64,000 nt of DNA, taken from contig NC_057819.1 in assembly GCF_910594005.1 (NCBI RefSeq), positions 125,895,669 through 125,959,668 of the forward strand, written 5' to 3'. The first letter of the stretch is position 1; each line of letters starts with the position of its first letter. The notes beneath the pieces were generated by a model. The model worked only from the letters and a program-made list of their open reading frames with translations, made no database searches and was not told where the DNA came from. Source of the stretch: Cervus elaphus. Lineage: Eukaryota; Chordata; Mammalia; Artiodactyla; Cervidae. Shown here piece by piece: positions 1 to 10,946 of the stretch. A program made the position numbers and the translations under genes.

Positions 1-237
1 TTACAAGAAACTCTATAAAAACCATCTTAATGGCATTCATACTGTTTTATCAAGTAAACTTGCCATAACTTACATAACAGATCTCCTACTAGATACAAAA
101 AGGTCTTCGATCTAAGTCCTCATCTCTGATTGGACCTGGGGGCTTGTAATACCATTTAGCCACCAAAGATGATATAACTGGTGCATTTGGAGGGGTCAGC
201 ACCATTTTGTTACCAGTATGTTTTTGTATTTATTTGA

Positions 238-769
238 AAAATTATTTATTTTTGGCTGCACTGGGTCTTATGGGAAAGTGAAAGTTGCTCAGTCGTGCAA
301 CCCTGTGGACTGTACAGTCCATGAAATTCTCCAGGCCAGAATACTGGAGTGGGTAGCTTTTCCCTTCTCCAAGGAATCTTCCTAACCCAGGGATCAAACC
401 CAGGTCTCCTGCATTTGCAGAGAGATTCTTTACCAGCTGAGCCACCAGAGGTCTTAATTGCTTTGCCTGGGTTTTTCTCTAGCTGTGGCCAGTGGGGGCT
501 ACTCTTCATCATGGTGCACGGGCTTCTCATTGCGGTGGCTTCTCTTGTTGCAGATCATGGACTCTGGGCACATGGGCTCGGGAGCTGTGGCTTGTAGGCT
601 CTAGAACACAGCCCCAGCAGTTACAGTGTATGAGCTTAGTTGCTCCTCGGCATGTGGGATCTTCCCAGACCAGGGATCAAACCCGTGTCCCCTGCATTGG
701 CAGGTGGATTTCTTTTTTTTTTTTTTGGCAGGTGGATTTTTATCCACTGTGCCAGCAGCGAAGTCCTGG
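238..769 (-). mobile_element. CHR-1-type SINE, antisense, split by a younger SINE
   Basis: CHR SINEs are tRNA-derived, Pol III-transcribed elements of whales and ruminants, mobilised in trans by LINE machinery. This antisense copy starts with the tail-side block 'ggctgcactgggtctt' (253-268), resumes after a nested Bov-tA with 'cttctcattgcggtggcttc', and ends with the reverse-complemented tRNA head, including the inverted B box 'gggatcaaaccc'. Near the head a T-run (about 712-726) is flanked on both sides by 'ggcaggtggatt', a small internal duplication. The stop-poor frames over it are not genes. Confidence 0.85.
272..454 (-). mobile_element. Bov-tA SINE nested in CHR-1
   Basis: This is an antisense Bov-tA, a pecoran SINE made of a tRNA-like head and a Bov-A body. 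'gtgaaagttgctcagtcgtg' opens it and the inverted head 'ccagctgagccacca' closes it. The host sequence 'gtctta' occurs on both sides (about 266-271 and 452-457), a short TSD showing that this copy is younger than the CHR-1 it interrupts. Confidence 0.88.
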
Positions 770-1999
770 TGTTTTAGAAAAAGCATCTTCTTTGCTTTCT
801 TCCACCTGTTAAAAGATGGGAGCTTACCCCTGAAGAACAGATTTCAGTGGCTGCTGCATTTACTGAAGGAAAATCTTATTTCCATGAGTCTTCATTGTTA
901 CAGCAGGTGAAGCCTTGGGCAGCCTCAGTTTTCCTGCTGCCTCTTGGTGATCTGACTTCCTTCTCCAGCCCTGCATGGAGGAGATGCTGCCTGACCTCAG
1001 GGCTGACGTGCCCTTAGAAAGCCCACTGGATGCTGCAGTTGTCAGCAGAGTGATGCCCTGGGGACCAGTATGGAGCCCTACAACCCGCTGCTCCTGACCC
1101 CCACCATCTCAGCCGAGATGGAGCAAACGACTCCCCGGAACCCCATCAATGACTAGCCCAGGCTCCTCCATCCAGAGACCCATGTCAGAAGAATCAGCAC
1201 ACTTCCTCTAGCCACCGGGCATAGCTGGGCCTTTGTGTGTTGGGGTCAATCCTGGCTCCTAATTGGCAGTGTAAACAATGGGCCTCTGTGTCTGTTCCCA
1301 GAAGACAGCGGCATTCTGGGGAAATGACACGCGTTTCAATGTACAAAAAAAAAAAAAAAAGGAGCAGAGCTTTACGTCCCAGCAAAAAAATTCTTTGGAG
1401 ACTCCTGTACTTACCACTAAAAGACCTTATTATATGTCGGCCAAATGGCTGCAGCAGCAAGCTCTTTGGGAATTGCGGGTGTGGGGCCAAACGTGCAGTG
1501 ATGGGCAGCTGGCAAGACTGTACTGGACACTGGAAGAGTCTTACCTGCCACGGAGAACCTCTACCCTGGGTCCAACTCAAGTCAAAGACGATAGTCATCA
1601 GAGAGAGGGAGGAAGACAGACAGAGAGAGCCAGAGGGAGGGAGCTTCTTCCCCACAAATGGTCCAGAGGACTTGGGAGGCATGATGTGTGGGCTCCCACC
1701 CCACGGGGTCCTTGAAAGAGGAAATATGAAGGCACCCGTGGCCAGGTCATTGGCATAGGTAGCAGCAGCTTCCCCAGCTGTTTGCAGCAGAAACGTGGAG
1801 GCGGGATTCTCTGGGTGCAGCCTGGGGCTCAGCAGCCCTTGTCCCTTTGTGTCCTAACTCTGACAGGTGGTGAGGTTGGGAGAGGGGAGGACGGCAGATC
1901 CAGTAGCCATGCCTTGTGCATTGCTGTATCAGTGAGTGTTCTGAGAGGCAGAGAATCAGTGGGAGAAACGGGGTAGGGGGAAGGGAAAGAGATTTATTT
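770..1999. other. unique DNA, no gene recognised
   Basis: No repeat family was recognised. It contains an A-run at about 1345-1361 and a GA-rich stretch at 1597-1645. Open frames on both strands over 1194-1758 overlap each other, have no recognisable motif and cross the A-run, so they are not called as genes. Confidence 0.5.
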
Positions 2000-2152
2000 T
2001 AAGGATCCAAGTCTTAGTTGTGGCACGCAGGATCCTTTTTTTTTTAAAAATTGAAGCATGCAGGATCTCATTCCCTGACCCCTGACCAGGGATCGAACCT
2101 GGGCTGCCTGCATTGGGAGCACAGCATCTCAGCCACTGGAAGGAAAGTTCCT
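2000..2152 (-). mobile_element. CHR-2-type SINE, antisense
   Basis: 'cttagttgtggcacgcagga' is the CHR-2 tail side; 'gaccagggatcgaacctggg' is the inverted B-box region, followed by the degraded inverted head. It is interrupted by a T-rich stretch at 2036-2046. Confidence 0.75.
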
Positions 2153-2339
2153 AGTAAGGAATTTGTAACTGAGCAAAGCCCCATGGCCGTCCCAGAACAA
2201 GACTCCTTCTCCCCGAGTTGTGTCCTCTGCCTGCCTTTTGCCTGTAGAAAAACTTTAGTCAAAGAATAAATCTAATCAGAGCAGGAAATGCAGAGAGAAA
2301 GGAAAACAGTCAAGCAAGACAAAATTATAATAATTTAGA

Positions 2340-2771
2340 CGTTAAACAAAGTCAAGGACTTTTAGTTCCTCCTCTAGGGCTATAGATAATATTCTGAACC
2401 TCGTCCTTGAGGCTGTTTTGCAGATACTGAAACCCCCACCAGGTGGAAGAAGTCAACTGTACTTGGCCCACAAGCACGGAGACCCCAGAAAGGCTGGAAC
2501 CTGAAGGTTGATGACATTGACTCCTGATGACCTCACCACCAGCCAATCGGAAGAATATCCACAAGCTGATCACACAACCCATGACCCCTTTCTCTCACCC
2601 TGAAAGCCTTTGGGGAGTTGGGTCTCTTAAGCATTAGCTGCTCTGGACTCCTTGCTTGGCACCCTGAGATAAATGCTGCACTCTTCCTTCACCACAACCT
2701 GGTGTCAATGGATTGGCTTTCCGATGCCCTGGGTGAGAACTCCCAATGTTGGTTCGGTAACGGACCAGGTG
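2340..2771 (+). mobile_element. ERV-type LTR remnant (solo)
   Basis: The right half reads like the 3' part of a mammalian endogenous-retrovirus LTR: a short leader, a polyadenylation-signal-like 'gagataaatgctgcactc' near 2667, then 'caccacaacctggtgtcaat' and 'gttggttcggtaacgga' at the end. No gag, pol or env-like frame follows, so it is a solo or truncated LTR. The left boundary is uncertain and the family was not identified with certainty (ERV1-like is a guess). Such LTRs can carry old promoter or polyadenylation function. Confidence 0.55.
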
Positions 2772-2824
2772 ACTGGGGTGGGGGTTGCTGGCAAATTTGA
2801 AATCTGCAGCAGGCTGGAGAGTTA

Positions 2825-2876
2825 GGTGGGCTTCCCTTGTGGCTCAGCTGGTAAAGAATCTGGTAAAGCTGGTAAA
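2825..2876 (+). mobile_element. 52-bp tRNA head of a Bov-tA SINE with TSD
   Basis: Only the first part of a Bov-tA is present: 'gggcttcccttgtggctcag' with the A-box region, ending in a repeated 'ctggtaaag' motif. It is bracketed by the perfect 13-base direct repeat GGCTGGAGAGTTA (2812-2824 and 2877-2889). The TSD shows that this is an insertion of a very short RNA, not an eroded long copy. Confidence 0.75.
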
Positions 2877-2889
2877 GGCTGGAGAGTTA

Positions 2890-3299
2890 AGTAAGGGATG
2901 ATGTTCCCATTTCATCTGAAAGCAGTCTGGAGGCAGAACTTCTCCCTCATGGGAACCTGAGTCTTTTTCTTTTTTACTCTGAAGTCCCTCAGCTGATTAG
3001 AGGAGGGTCATCTCCTTTACTCAAAGCCTCCTGGTTTAAATGTTAATCACATCGAAAAAAATCTGAAAAATACCTTCAGAGCAACATCTCGACTGGCGTT
3101 TGACCCAACCATGGGGCATCTTAGTGTAATCCAGACAAGTTGATGTGTAAAATTAACCAGCACAGTGGCCCTGGTGCCTGAGGAGGTAGGTGGGCACTTG
3201 ATATTTTCAGACTGCACGGACCACTGACTAAGATCACCCTCCCCTTGGCCTTGCTCTCCTCCCCGGCATCTACTCCCGCCTCATGATTATGTTTTCCGT
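2890..3299. other. unique DNA
   Basis: Moderately AT-rich sequence with no recognised repeat, gene or clear motif. Confidence 0.45.
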
Positions 3300-3650
3300 A
3301 GTTATTTGCTGGGGCCTGTCCTGAATTTGTGTCTGTCCTGTCCTCAGTGCCCAGCAGAATGTCTGACACATAACAGAGAAGTGAAAGTCAAAGTGTTAGT
3401 TGTTTGGTCATATGCAACTCTTCGTGACCCCATGAACTGTAGCCCAGCAGACTCCTCTGTCCCTGGGATTCTCCAGATGAGAATAATGGAGTGGGTAGCC
3501 ATTCTCTTCTTCAGGGGATCTGCCCAATCAAGGGATCGAACCCACATCTCCAGCATTGCAGGCAGATTCTTTACCATTTGAGCCACCAGGGAAGCCCTCC
3601 CTCAATAAATCTTTGTGGAATGAATGAATTTGAAGGGTAGAGATGCCCAC
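3300..3650 (+). mobile_element. L2 LINE 3' end, split by Bov-tA
   Basis: Left part: 'gtcctcagtgcccagcagaa' followed by 'gtctgacacata'. Right part after the SINE: 'cctcaataaatctttgtgga' and 'atgaatgaat'. Together they form the typical L2 3' terminus, which ends in TGAATGAA repeats. Confidence 0.75.
3377..3596 (-). mobile_element. Bov-tA SINE in L2
   Basis: A full antisense copy from 'gaagtgaaagtcaaagtgtt' to 'ccaccagggaagcc', with inverted B box 'gggatcgaaccc'. It interrupts the L2 tail. Confidence 0.9.
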
Positions 3651-3784
3651 CAGCAAATCATTAAACCAAGGATGAGGTCCTTACATGTGTAGGGTCCTGC
3701 CGTCTTATGTTACTTGAACATTACCTTGCTCCAGATGGTCCTTGTTGGATGATAGATTTTTTTCCTCCCCCCATGGAGGCTGTG

Positions 3785-3892
3785 AGATTCTGGAGGTTTG
3801 GGGCCGTTCCAGTTAATCTTGATTTCCCAGTGCCTGGCACAATGCCTGGCACAGACCAGGGAGCTCAGTAAAATGCTGAATGATTGAATGGA
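3785..3892 (+). mobile_element. L2 LINE 3' end
   Basis: 'cccagtgcctggcacaatgc' and 'gagctcagtaaaatgctgaa', then 'tgattgaatgg', match the conserved L2 3' end. Confidence 0.7.
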
Positions 3893-4169
3893 TCCATCAA
3901 CAACTTCATTATTAATTCCTCGCAACCTTTTGTATACTGACAGTCTCCGAATTGCCATTTCAATCTTTGCTTCTCATCCCCGCACACCACCCCCACCCCC
4001 TGCAACAAGGAGTCAATGTAATTTGACTCTCAGAGCCATTCTGGTGATTTTCTGGGCACCTGGCCACTTTATAGTTGGACCTAAGGCCCATTTCTGCCAG
4101 TTGTGAGCACCCTCCTGCATCCCGGGGTTGGACAGACTTTTCACGGAGTCTGTCCCTCCTTAATCAAGT

Positions 4170-4420
4170 GGAGGGAACTCTCGTGATTTGGAGGGATTTA
4201 TAGATACCTACCCACCATTCACAGACCTTTATAGCAATACAGATCCATTAGACAATCATTCAGAGAGAGATTAAAATAATGAAGGTGAGAATAAAGTGAA
4301 GAGACTGTCCTGTTGGAACTCCATTAATCATCATTTGTGGCTTAAATAAGAAAGAGTTATCATCCCAGCCCATTAAAGAAAGTTGTCAATTAGGCACCAT
4401 GTTAGACCTTGGAAAATTGT
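4170..4420. promoter_or_regulatory. AT-rich repeat-free island, possible conserved element
   Basis: Non-repetitive AT-rich sequence with several homeodomain-type cores ('ccattaatcatcatttg' at 4321-4337, 'ccattaaag', 'gtcaattagg') and little sign of decay into simple sequence. This resembles a conserved non-exonic element, but nothing in the sequence proves it. Confidence 0.25.
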
Positions 4421-4583
4421 TCCCTGAAGAGAATTTTAGGAGGGCAGCCATGTCCCTGTGATAAATTTATCACCAGAGAGCCAAGTATGGTTCCTTGGAC
4501 AAAGATGGGCGTATTCAAAATACCAGACAAAAGATATTCTCCTCAACACAGTTCTAAAGAGAATCTGGAGAAGGTCAACAGAG

Positions 4584-4691
4584 GAGTAGGTAGCTATTCC
4601 CTTCTGCAGGGGATTTTCCTGACCCAGGGACAGCACCTGGGTCGCCTTCGTTGTAGGTGGATTCTTTCCTGTCTGATTCACCAGGGAAGCC
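4584..4691 (-). mobile_element. Bov-tA SINE, head half only
   Basis: It starts within the body at 'gagtaggtagctattccctt' and ends with the inverted head 'ccagggaagcc'. The tail half is missing. Confidence 0.8.
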
Positions 4692-4982
4692 CTAGGCAGA
4701 GGGGGAGTCTTAGGAAATCTAGGATCCCCTGAAATGGTTTCCTGAGGTCAGAGGATCACTCACTTTTTAAAGAATGACCTCATACCTAATTTGAAATTTA
4801 AAAAATGCTTCAAGTTGTATTTTTATAACAGCATATATTTAAAAAGCAATCCATTAAAAAATATATCAGTTTATATCAGTTACTATTTTGCAGCTGTTAA
4901 ATGTTTACAAAAGCTGTGGGTTGAGTGAGAAAAGTGAAATGTTAGTGGAAAAAAGGAAGACATCAAATATATAGATAATATG

Positions 4983-5092
4983 GAACTTCCTTGGTGGTCC
5001 AATGGTTAAGACTCTGTGGTTCCAATGCAGGGGGCAAGGGTTCAGTCTCTGGTCAGGGAACTAGGATCCCACATGCCAAGTGGTATGGTCAT
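4983..5092 (+). mobile_element. CHR-2-type SINE
   Basis: 'acttccttggtggtccaatg' (A-box head), 'agggttcagtctc' (degraded B box), then 'ctaggatcccacatgcc'. Confidence 0.85.
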
Positions 5093-5100
5093 AAAAAACA

Positions 5101-5150
5101 CAATATCTAGATATCTAGGTATCTGGATATCTAGATAGATAGATAATATG
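5101..5150. repeat. (GATA/GATATCTA)-type microsatellite
   Basis: Imperfect 'atctagatat' and 'agatagatag' units directly follow the CHR tail, consistent with microsatellite growth from a SINE tail. Confidence 0.8.
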
Positions 5151-5429
5151 ACCACAGCTACATAAAATTGCCTGCATATAGGGAAAAAACTGAAAGGAAA
5201 AGCCCCCAAAATGCTAATAATTGTTGTCTTTGGGTGGTGAGATTATTAATAACTTTTACTTTTTAAAAATAATTTCATATATTCTCAAAATGTTCTATTT
5301 TGGGCAAGTGTGAATCTGTGCAGTCCCTGCCAGCAGCAGTAGGCATTGGGGATTTTGAGGTTCAGCTCTGCTTTCCTTGTAGTGATAATAGTCACTCCAG
5401 TTTTTATTTAAGGACCCACCCCCTACTTT

Positions 5430-5810
5430 TAATGACTAACAATGAGTAGTTATTATTATTATAGGATTCTAGAGAATCTCTGGAGTCTACCCATACATCT
5501 CATCCTCCCAGTTATTGGACTGGTAGTGAGCTGGATCTCTGATCAAGTAAAGCCCATCAAGCCCAAACAAGGCTATTCCATTATTTTTATTCAAACTACT
5601 CAGAAACCAGAGTCGTTCCCCTTTGAATGTGAAGCTGAGACCATATGAGGGGAGAGTCCATCCAGGAACCAAGCCAAGGGAGTTAAGGGCAGAGATGGGC
5701 AGTGACAAGTCTTGATAACATTGTGTGAGCTCCAGGATCAAGTGCATCTAAAGCCAGCACTGTCTTCAGTCTCGGGAGTCAACACATTTTCTTGTGCTTA
5801 ATCCCACTGG
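5430..5810 (+). mobile_element. ancient interspersed repeat, family uncertain
   Basis: Blocks such as 'cccctttgaatgtgaagctg', 'gataacattgtgtgagctcc' and 'catctaaagccagcac' resemble a widely dispersed old mammalian repeat. I recognise the pattern but cannot name the family. Confidence 0.4.
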
Positions 5811-5829
5811 ACTGGTTTTCTGAAATCTG

Positions 5830-6879
5830 CAGCTAAAGGACCGCTTTTCTCATACACTGTCTTTGAAGAGCCTCCTATCTGAACAGTCATCACAGATAGA
5901 TGACTACAGGTGAACCTGGGCTCTGGTGGGTTCCCAGTAGGAACAGGTACCTGAGCTGAGTTTTGCAGGAATCTTCTGAGTTAAAGCTTGGAAGCTGTGA
6001 GCATCCCCAGAGTACATGGTGTGAGGCAGGAAGCAGCACAGGTATGGGGGGCTGACCCCATGCGGCAGGGCTTGAATCCCTGATGTGTTCCTTGATACCC
6101 ATGCCCAATGACTCCAGAAGCCTGGATGAGAGACTGCAGGTGCGAATACAAGCCAGGAAGCTCTGAAGGCTGCATGGGGGCCTTCAGGAGCGCAGCATCT
6201 CCTAGGACACAGCATCTCCTCTTCTAGAGTGGAAAAATTTATGCTCTGTCAGAAGGGAATTCTGCCTGATGGAAGGTTGCATTTTACTGTTGTTTGGTCC
6301 TGGACTGCCAGATCAAGCTTCAGAGAGGGAACGATGGGGATAAAAAAAAACAAACCTGGCACTAAAGTGCCTGGGGAGGAAATTTTGCAGTATAGGGGTG
6401 GTTTTGGATTCACGAGAATATACATACCGCATTATCAGAGTGGAGCAGGGGAGGGGAGTCTGACGGTGAGGAGCTGGAGTATATTTTTCTTCTGCTTCTG
6501 GCAAAAAAAAAGTGTTTGCAATAGAAACGCCATTCAATAAGTAAACAAGTAAATAATGAATAAACCATCAAACCCTGCTTTGGGTTTCCACTGACAATCA
6601 GAAAGAGAAGCAAGTTCAAGCAGATTATCAAAAATGATGGTTAAGAAGGGAGGTACCAAGCGAAAGAGGAAGATGTTGTCAGAGGGCATGAAGGCCAGTC
6701 TAGAAGCATCCCTGGGTAAATACTGAGCGGAAGGGGGATGGCTGGTTTGATGCAGACAGATCAGAAGGGAGGACTTTAGATTGAATAATGCCCTGGAAGA
6801 TCTAGGGATTACAGGCTCGGAGGTGATTTCCTGAGGGACGGTGCTCAAGTGCCTCATTTTATTGAAAATTGGACCGTGT
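5830..6879. other. unique DNA
   Basis: No recognised repeat or exon. Overlapping minus-strand frames at 5890-6215 (up to 103 codons) have no recognisable motif. Short A-runs occur at 6341-6350 and 6502-6511. Confidence 0.45.
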
Positions 6880-7090
6880 GAAACAGGGTCAAATTAAGGG
6901 ACCTTTCTCAGCAGTTACCTGAGCGGCCTCTTCTCTCTAATTACCAGGATTGCACTGGTAAAACCACCCCCATTGTTCGGCCTGGCTTCTGAAGACGCTT
7001 GAATGCAAAGCACCATGTTTATCTGATATTCTCTGAAGTAGTTAATCTACCAGAGTAATGAAATGGTGGTTTATTAGGTTAATTGCTGCA
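6880..7090. promoter_or_regulatory. possible conserved non-coding element
   Basis: Repeat-free sequence with 'ctctctaattaccagg', 'agtagttaatctacc' and 'taggttaattgctgcag', a cluster of TAATTA/GTTAAT homeodomain-type sites. Inference from composition only. Confidence 0.25.
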
Positions 7091-7203
7091 GCAAACAAAA
7101 CCAAACTAAAACCAAACCAAAGGGGAAAAAAAAAAAAACCCCACAAGAAACAAAAAACGAGGAAGCCTCCCAAACTGCTGGAAACATACACTTTGAAAAT
7201 AGC

Positions 7204-7362
7204 AGACTTCCCTGGCAGTACAGTGGTTAAGACTTCACCTTCCAGTGCAGAGGGTGGGAGTTTGATTCGTAGTCTGGGAGCTAGGATCCCACATGCCTCC
7301 TGGCCAAAAACCCAAAACATAAAACTGAAGTAATATTGTAACAAAGTCAATAAAGACTTTTA
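7204..7362 (+). mobile_element. CHR-2-type SINE with full tail
   Basis: Head 'gacttccctggcagtacagt', degraded B box 'gtttgattcg', and the long CHR-2 tail 'aataaagacttttaaaag'. Preceded by an A-rich tract at 7123-7140. Confidence 0.85.
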
Positions 7363-8096
7363 AAAGTGTATCAGCTTAAGAAAAGAAAAATAAATACGTA
7401 AGATTGTGCAAATAAAATTTAATTGTGGAACCCTAATTTTTTCTTCCCCATGAATCAGTGTGATGACTAGATTACACAGAGCCTTCTGACAGCAAACAGG
7501 AAAAGTCCCCTGTATTTTTGAGCTGCTCTAGAAGTATAGACTGCCCGGGGTGATGTCCATCTTTCCAGCCTCAGGATTAACCTGGAACCACAGTCCCCTC
7601 TTCCCTCCTCTTCTAATTCACCATGATTGTAAAATGTACCATCCGCTGACAAGTTCCTCTTGACACTGATCATAAGATGTACCTGTCCTTTGAGAACATT
7701 ATAAAGTGAAAAACATGTTTATTTTCAAACGGAGAAAATGCAGTCTTAAAAGGTATGATTAGTTTTCTTTGTCTATTTTTGTCCGTTTCTGCCTCTCTTC
7801 TTCACCGTTTCTGTCCTCTCCCTCCTCCATCCCTTTCTCCCTGGTTTCAGCTTGGACACTTACACCAAGGAGGGATGGGTAGGAAAGGCTGGCCCACACA
7901 CTTTCAGTGAAACAACCCGTTTGCCTGGAGACCTGTTCAGCACTGATGACCTCTTCTGGGAAGACAACCTTCCCAGCAGAAAAACAGAACTTTGCTATCT
8001 GGTTTATCCGCCCAACCCCCACCCCAAATCCCTCCGCCCCTTGGCCTTGTGTAACTGATTTCCCTTCTCTGAGTCTCCTGTTAGAACAGTGGAAAT
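7363..8096. other. unique DNA
   Basis: No gene recognised. It contains a pyrimidine-rich stretch (about 7770-7850). The 193-codon minus-strand frame at 7759-8340 runs through this tract and into the L1 insertion, and is not accepted as a gene. Confidence 0.45.
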
Positions 8097-8110
8097 AAGA
8101 TCCTGTTTCA

Positions 8111-8424
8111 GAAAAAGAGACACAGAAGTACAGAACAGACTTTTGAACTCTGTGGGAGAAGGTGAGGGTGAGATGTTTAGAAAGAACAATATGTATATTA
8201 TCTATAGTGAAACAGATCACCAGCCCAGGTGGGATGCATGAGACAAGTGCTCGGGCCTGGTGCACTGGGAAGACCCAGAGGAATCGGGTGGAGAGGGAGG
8301 TGGCAGGGGGGATCGGGATGGGGAATACATGTAACTCCATGGCTGATTCATGTCAATGTATGACAAAACCCACTGAAATGTTGTGAAGTAATTAGCCTCC
8401 AACTAATAAAAAAAATAAAAAAAA
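8111..8424 (+). mobile_element. young 5'-truncated L1, 3' end
   Basis: Ruminant-type L1 3' end from 'gaaaaagagacacagaagta' through 'ggatcgggatggggaataca' to an A-rich tail (8407-8424). The TSD AAGATCCTGTTTCA is intact at 8097-8110 and 8425-8438. The same L1 region recurs antisense at 21.4-22.0 kb. Confidence 0.92.
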
Positions 8425-8530
8425 AAGATCCTGTTTCAAAGGTTATTGAGACCCGTGAGTATGAGAGGATGCATTTAGAACTTCACAGAAAGCTTCGGAC
8501 ATATGATAGCTGTTCAATAAACATCCAGAG

Positions 8531-8765
8531 GGACTTCCCCGGTGGTCCAGTGGTTAAGAATCCACCTTCCAATGCAGGGGACGACGGTTCGATCCCTGGT
8601 TGGGAAACTATTTGAGATCCCGCATGTTGCAGGGCAACTAAGCCCATGCGCCACAGCTACTGAGCCGGCGCCTCAATGAGAGAGAAGCCGGAGCGCCACG
8701 ACGAAAGATTCTGCGCGCTGCAAGTAAGACCTGACGCAGCCAAAGAAATAAATAGATGTTAAAAA
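8531..8765 (+). mobile_element. CHR-1-type SINE with TSD
   Basis: Head 'ggacttccccggtggtccag', perfect B box 'ggttcgatccc', CpG-rich body ('gcgcgctgcaagtaagacc') and tail 'caaagaaataaatag'. It is flanked by AAACATCCAG / AAACATTCAG. The retained CpGs suggest a relatively young copy. Confidence 0.9.
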
Positions 8766-9113
8766 CATTCAGCTCCTTTCCTTCTCATGAAACTCTTTAG
8801 GTAACTTGGAAGATTTCCTTGCTGGCTTGACATGCAAATAGACTCTTTAAATGGAAATAGATTGGATTTCTTGGCCATCATCTCTCAAGGTCGTGGAGAC
8901 CCAAGTCCTGTTCTCCGAATATCAGAAAAGCTTTTGGAGCTTGGAAAACTGGGAGGAAATCATGAGAAAGGGAATAGACTAGAGATGCCAAAAAAACCCA
9001 AAAAAGGCAACCATAAGGGAAGTATGAAAGGAAGGATGCTGTGACATATCAAAGCCCAGGTAAGAACTCTCTCATGGATGTTTGCTCTGGGTTGTGAGAA
9101 AGGAAGAGCAACG

Positions 9114-9283
9114 CTTCGCTGGTGGTCCAGTGGCTAAGACTCTGAGCTCCCAATGCAGGGGGGCCCAGGTTCAATCCCACATGCCATGACTAAGAGTTTG
9201 CTTGCTGCAACTAAGATTGAAGATCCTGAGTGCTGAAACTAAGACCTGGTAGAGCCAAATAAATACTTTTTTTTTTTTTTTTC
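9114..9283 (+). mobile_element. CHR-2-type SINE
   Basis: 'ctggtggtccagtggctaag' head, 'caggttcaatccc' B box, body 'ctaagacctggtagagccaa' and tail 'ataaatac'. A following T-run may belong to the tail or to an older site. Confidence 0.85.
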
Positions 9284-9923
9284 CAGAAAAGCAAGACCAG
9301 GGAGATTTTCGCATGCAACACTGCCTGATGCCAGCCAGCTTGCTGAAGCTGGTTTCACTGAGAGCATAAAGGTGGCCTAGCGTGGTGGTTTTCAAACTGT
9401 GAGAGGAGGTCCACTCGGGGGTGAAATACAGCTTGTGGGCTGTGAAAAATACAAATAGTATAAAATAGAAAAAATTACCTTAGAAATAGAAAAACTGAAG
9501 AGAAGAGAAAAATATCAGTGTGGGAGGCCTCTATGAGGGCTAGACCTTTGTGACATGATGCATTTGTCTTGGTTATTTATATACTTGTCTCTGTGTGTGT
9601 GTTCTGGAGAGCCCCAGGCAGAAAGGTGTTGCCCAGGAAGGAGTTTTGGAAGTGGTGGAGGAGCAGAGGGGAGAAGGAGGGGGGAGGAGGAGGGGGAGGG
9701 CAGTGCTGGGAGTTGATCTGGAAGTTAGGAGTCACCTGGGTGGCTCCCCTGACCACACTAAAATGACCAGCCTGCCTGGAGAATGACACTCCCTCTAGGC
9801 ACTAGGTCTGCAAGTGCCTTTGGGTCCAGTTCTCAGGGGTCTTAGGTCTCTGCTGGACTCAGGTTGCGTAGCTACCTTGCAACCTTCACCACCACACTGG
9901 TGATCCCAGAGCCCTGATGGGAC
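9284..9923. other. unique DNA with a G/A-rich tract
   Basis: No gene recognised. A polypurine tract at about 9655-9700 has many GGGG and GGA units. Frames open on both strands across it are a composition effect. Confidence 0.45.
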
Positions 9924-9933
9924 CTCATTGAGT

Positions 9934-9975
<42 letters not shown>

Positions 9976-10006
9976 ACACACATGCCCAAAGGAAGTCTTT
10001 GCCAGG
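9924..10006 (+). repeat. (TG)n microsatellite in a locally duplicated segment, copy 1
   Basis: 'ctcattgag' is followed by a (TG)n tract and then 'tgtccacacacatgcccaaa' and 'ggaagtctttgccagg'. The non-repetitive right flank recurs exactly at 10886-10946. Confidence 0.9.
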
Positions 10007-10885
10007 GGAACTGGGTTCCTGTCTCCAATAGCATATCTGGGAGCATCTCCATCACCAGCCTCCCCCAAGATCTGGGGAGCCGCACCCATATTCCTCCTGA
10101 TTGCTACTCTTTTTTACTGACTCTGCTCTGATGAGGGGGCTGGAGACAGAGGATAGCCAGAGAAGAGGGAAAATTCAACTGTGCTGGTGGGATGTGGGTG
10201 TGTGGGGTGGGCAGGCAGGAGGTGGGGGCTATGGCGGCCTGATTGGAGGTGGGCACCTGGCTATCAGTTCTGAGAACCCCAGCTCCATCCAGCAGCAGAG
10301 CTGTTGACTGTGTGATGAATAAGGGGGTAGGTTCTTCTGGAAAAGGGTGGGGTTGCAGTGGTTCAGCCCCATAGGGGCAATTCTGTGAGAGCAGTTCATG
10401 ATGGCCCAGAGATGCCTGAAAAGCCCCCTCCCTGTCACCCCTCCCCCTGCTGCCTGGATCCAGGCAAGCCATGGGCACTGCTTCCCCCAGTGTTTTGGGT
10501 CCAGACCTGAAGGAGGCGGGAAAAGGTGTTTGGCCAAGGGGACCTTTCTAAGGCTCACGAAGCACCTCTGCCTGCCTAGTCACAGCCTGACCCCGCCTAA
10601 TTCCTGAGCCCGGAAACAGGGAAGCCATTTGTCCAGGTGGAAAAGTGTCCAGGGAGAAAGGGGGAGTCTGACCTCAAAAGGGAACATCTGTCCCCCGACT
10701 TATTTCCTGGAACAGGAATGGTTTGGAGCAGCGTGTCTCCTTGGATCCGCCCCCTGCACTGCGTTGATCAGAGGGCCTCAATGCCCGTCCACCAGGGTCT
10801 CCCTGCTGGTGACCCAAGTGCCACGGCCACTGAGGAAGGCTTCCGTGGCTGCAGGCGTGGAGACCCGATACCCATTCAGGCCAGG
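10007..10885. other. unique DNA between the duplicated TG segments
   Basis: GC-rich sequence with no repeat or gene recognised. Frames are open on both strands (10229-10558 minus, 10629-11009 plus), and the latter reads into the TG tract. Confidence 0.45.
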
Positions 10886-10946
10886 CTCATTGAGAGTGTG
10901 TGTGTGTGTGTGTCCACACACATGCCCAAAGGAAGTCTTTGCCAGG
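10886..10946 (+). repeat. duplicated (TG)n segment, copy 2
   Basis: Same left flank 'ctcattgag', a shorter (TG)n, and the identical right flank ending 'gtctttgccagg'. Sequence outside the segment does not match copy 1. Confidence 0.9.

Noticed and set aside
2340..2771. Possibility of a complete endogenous retrovirus
   Set aside because: Only LTR-like sequence is seen. No internal retroviral frames or second LTR were found in the window.
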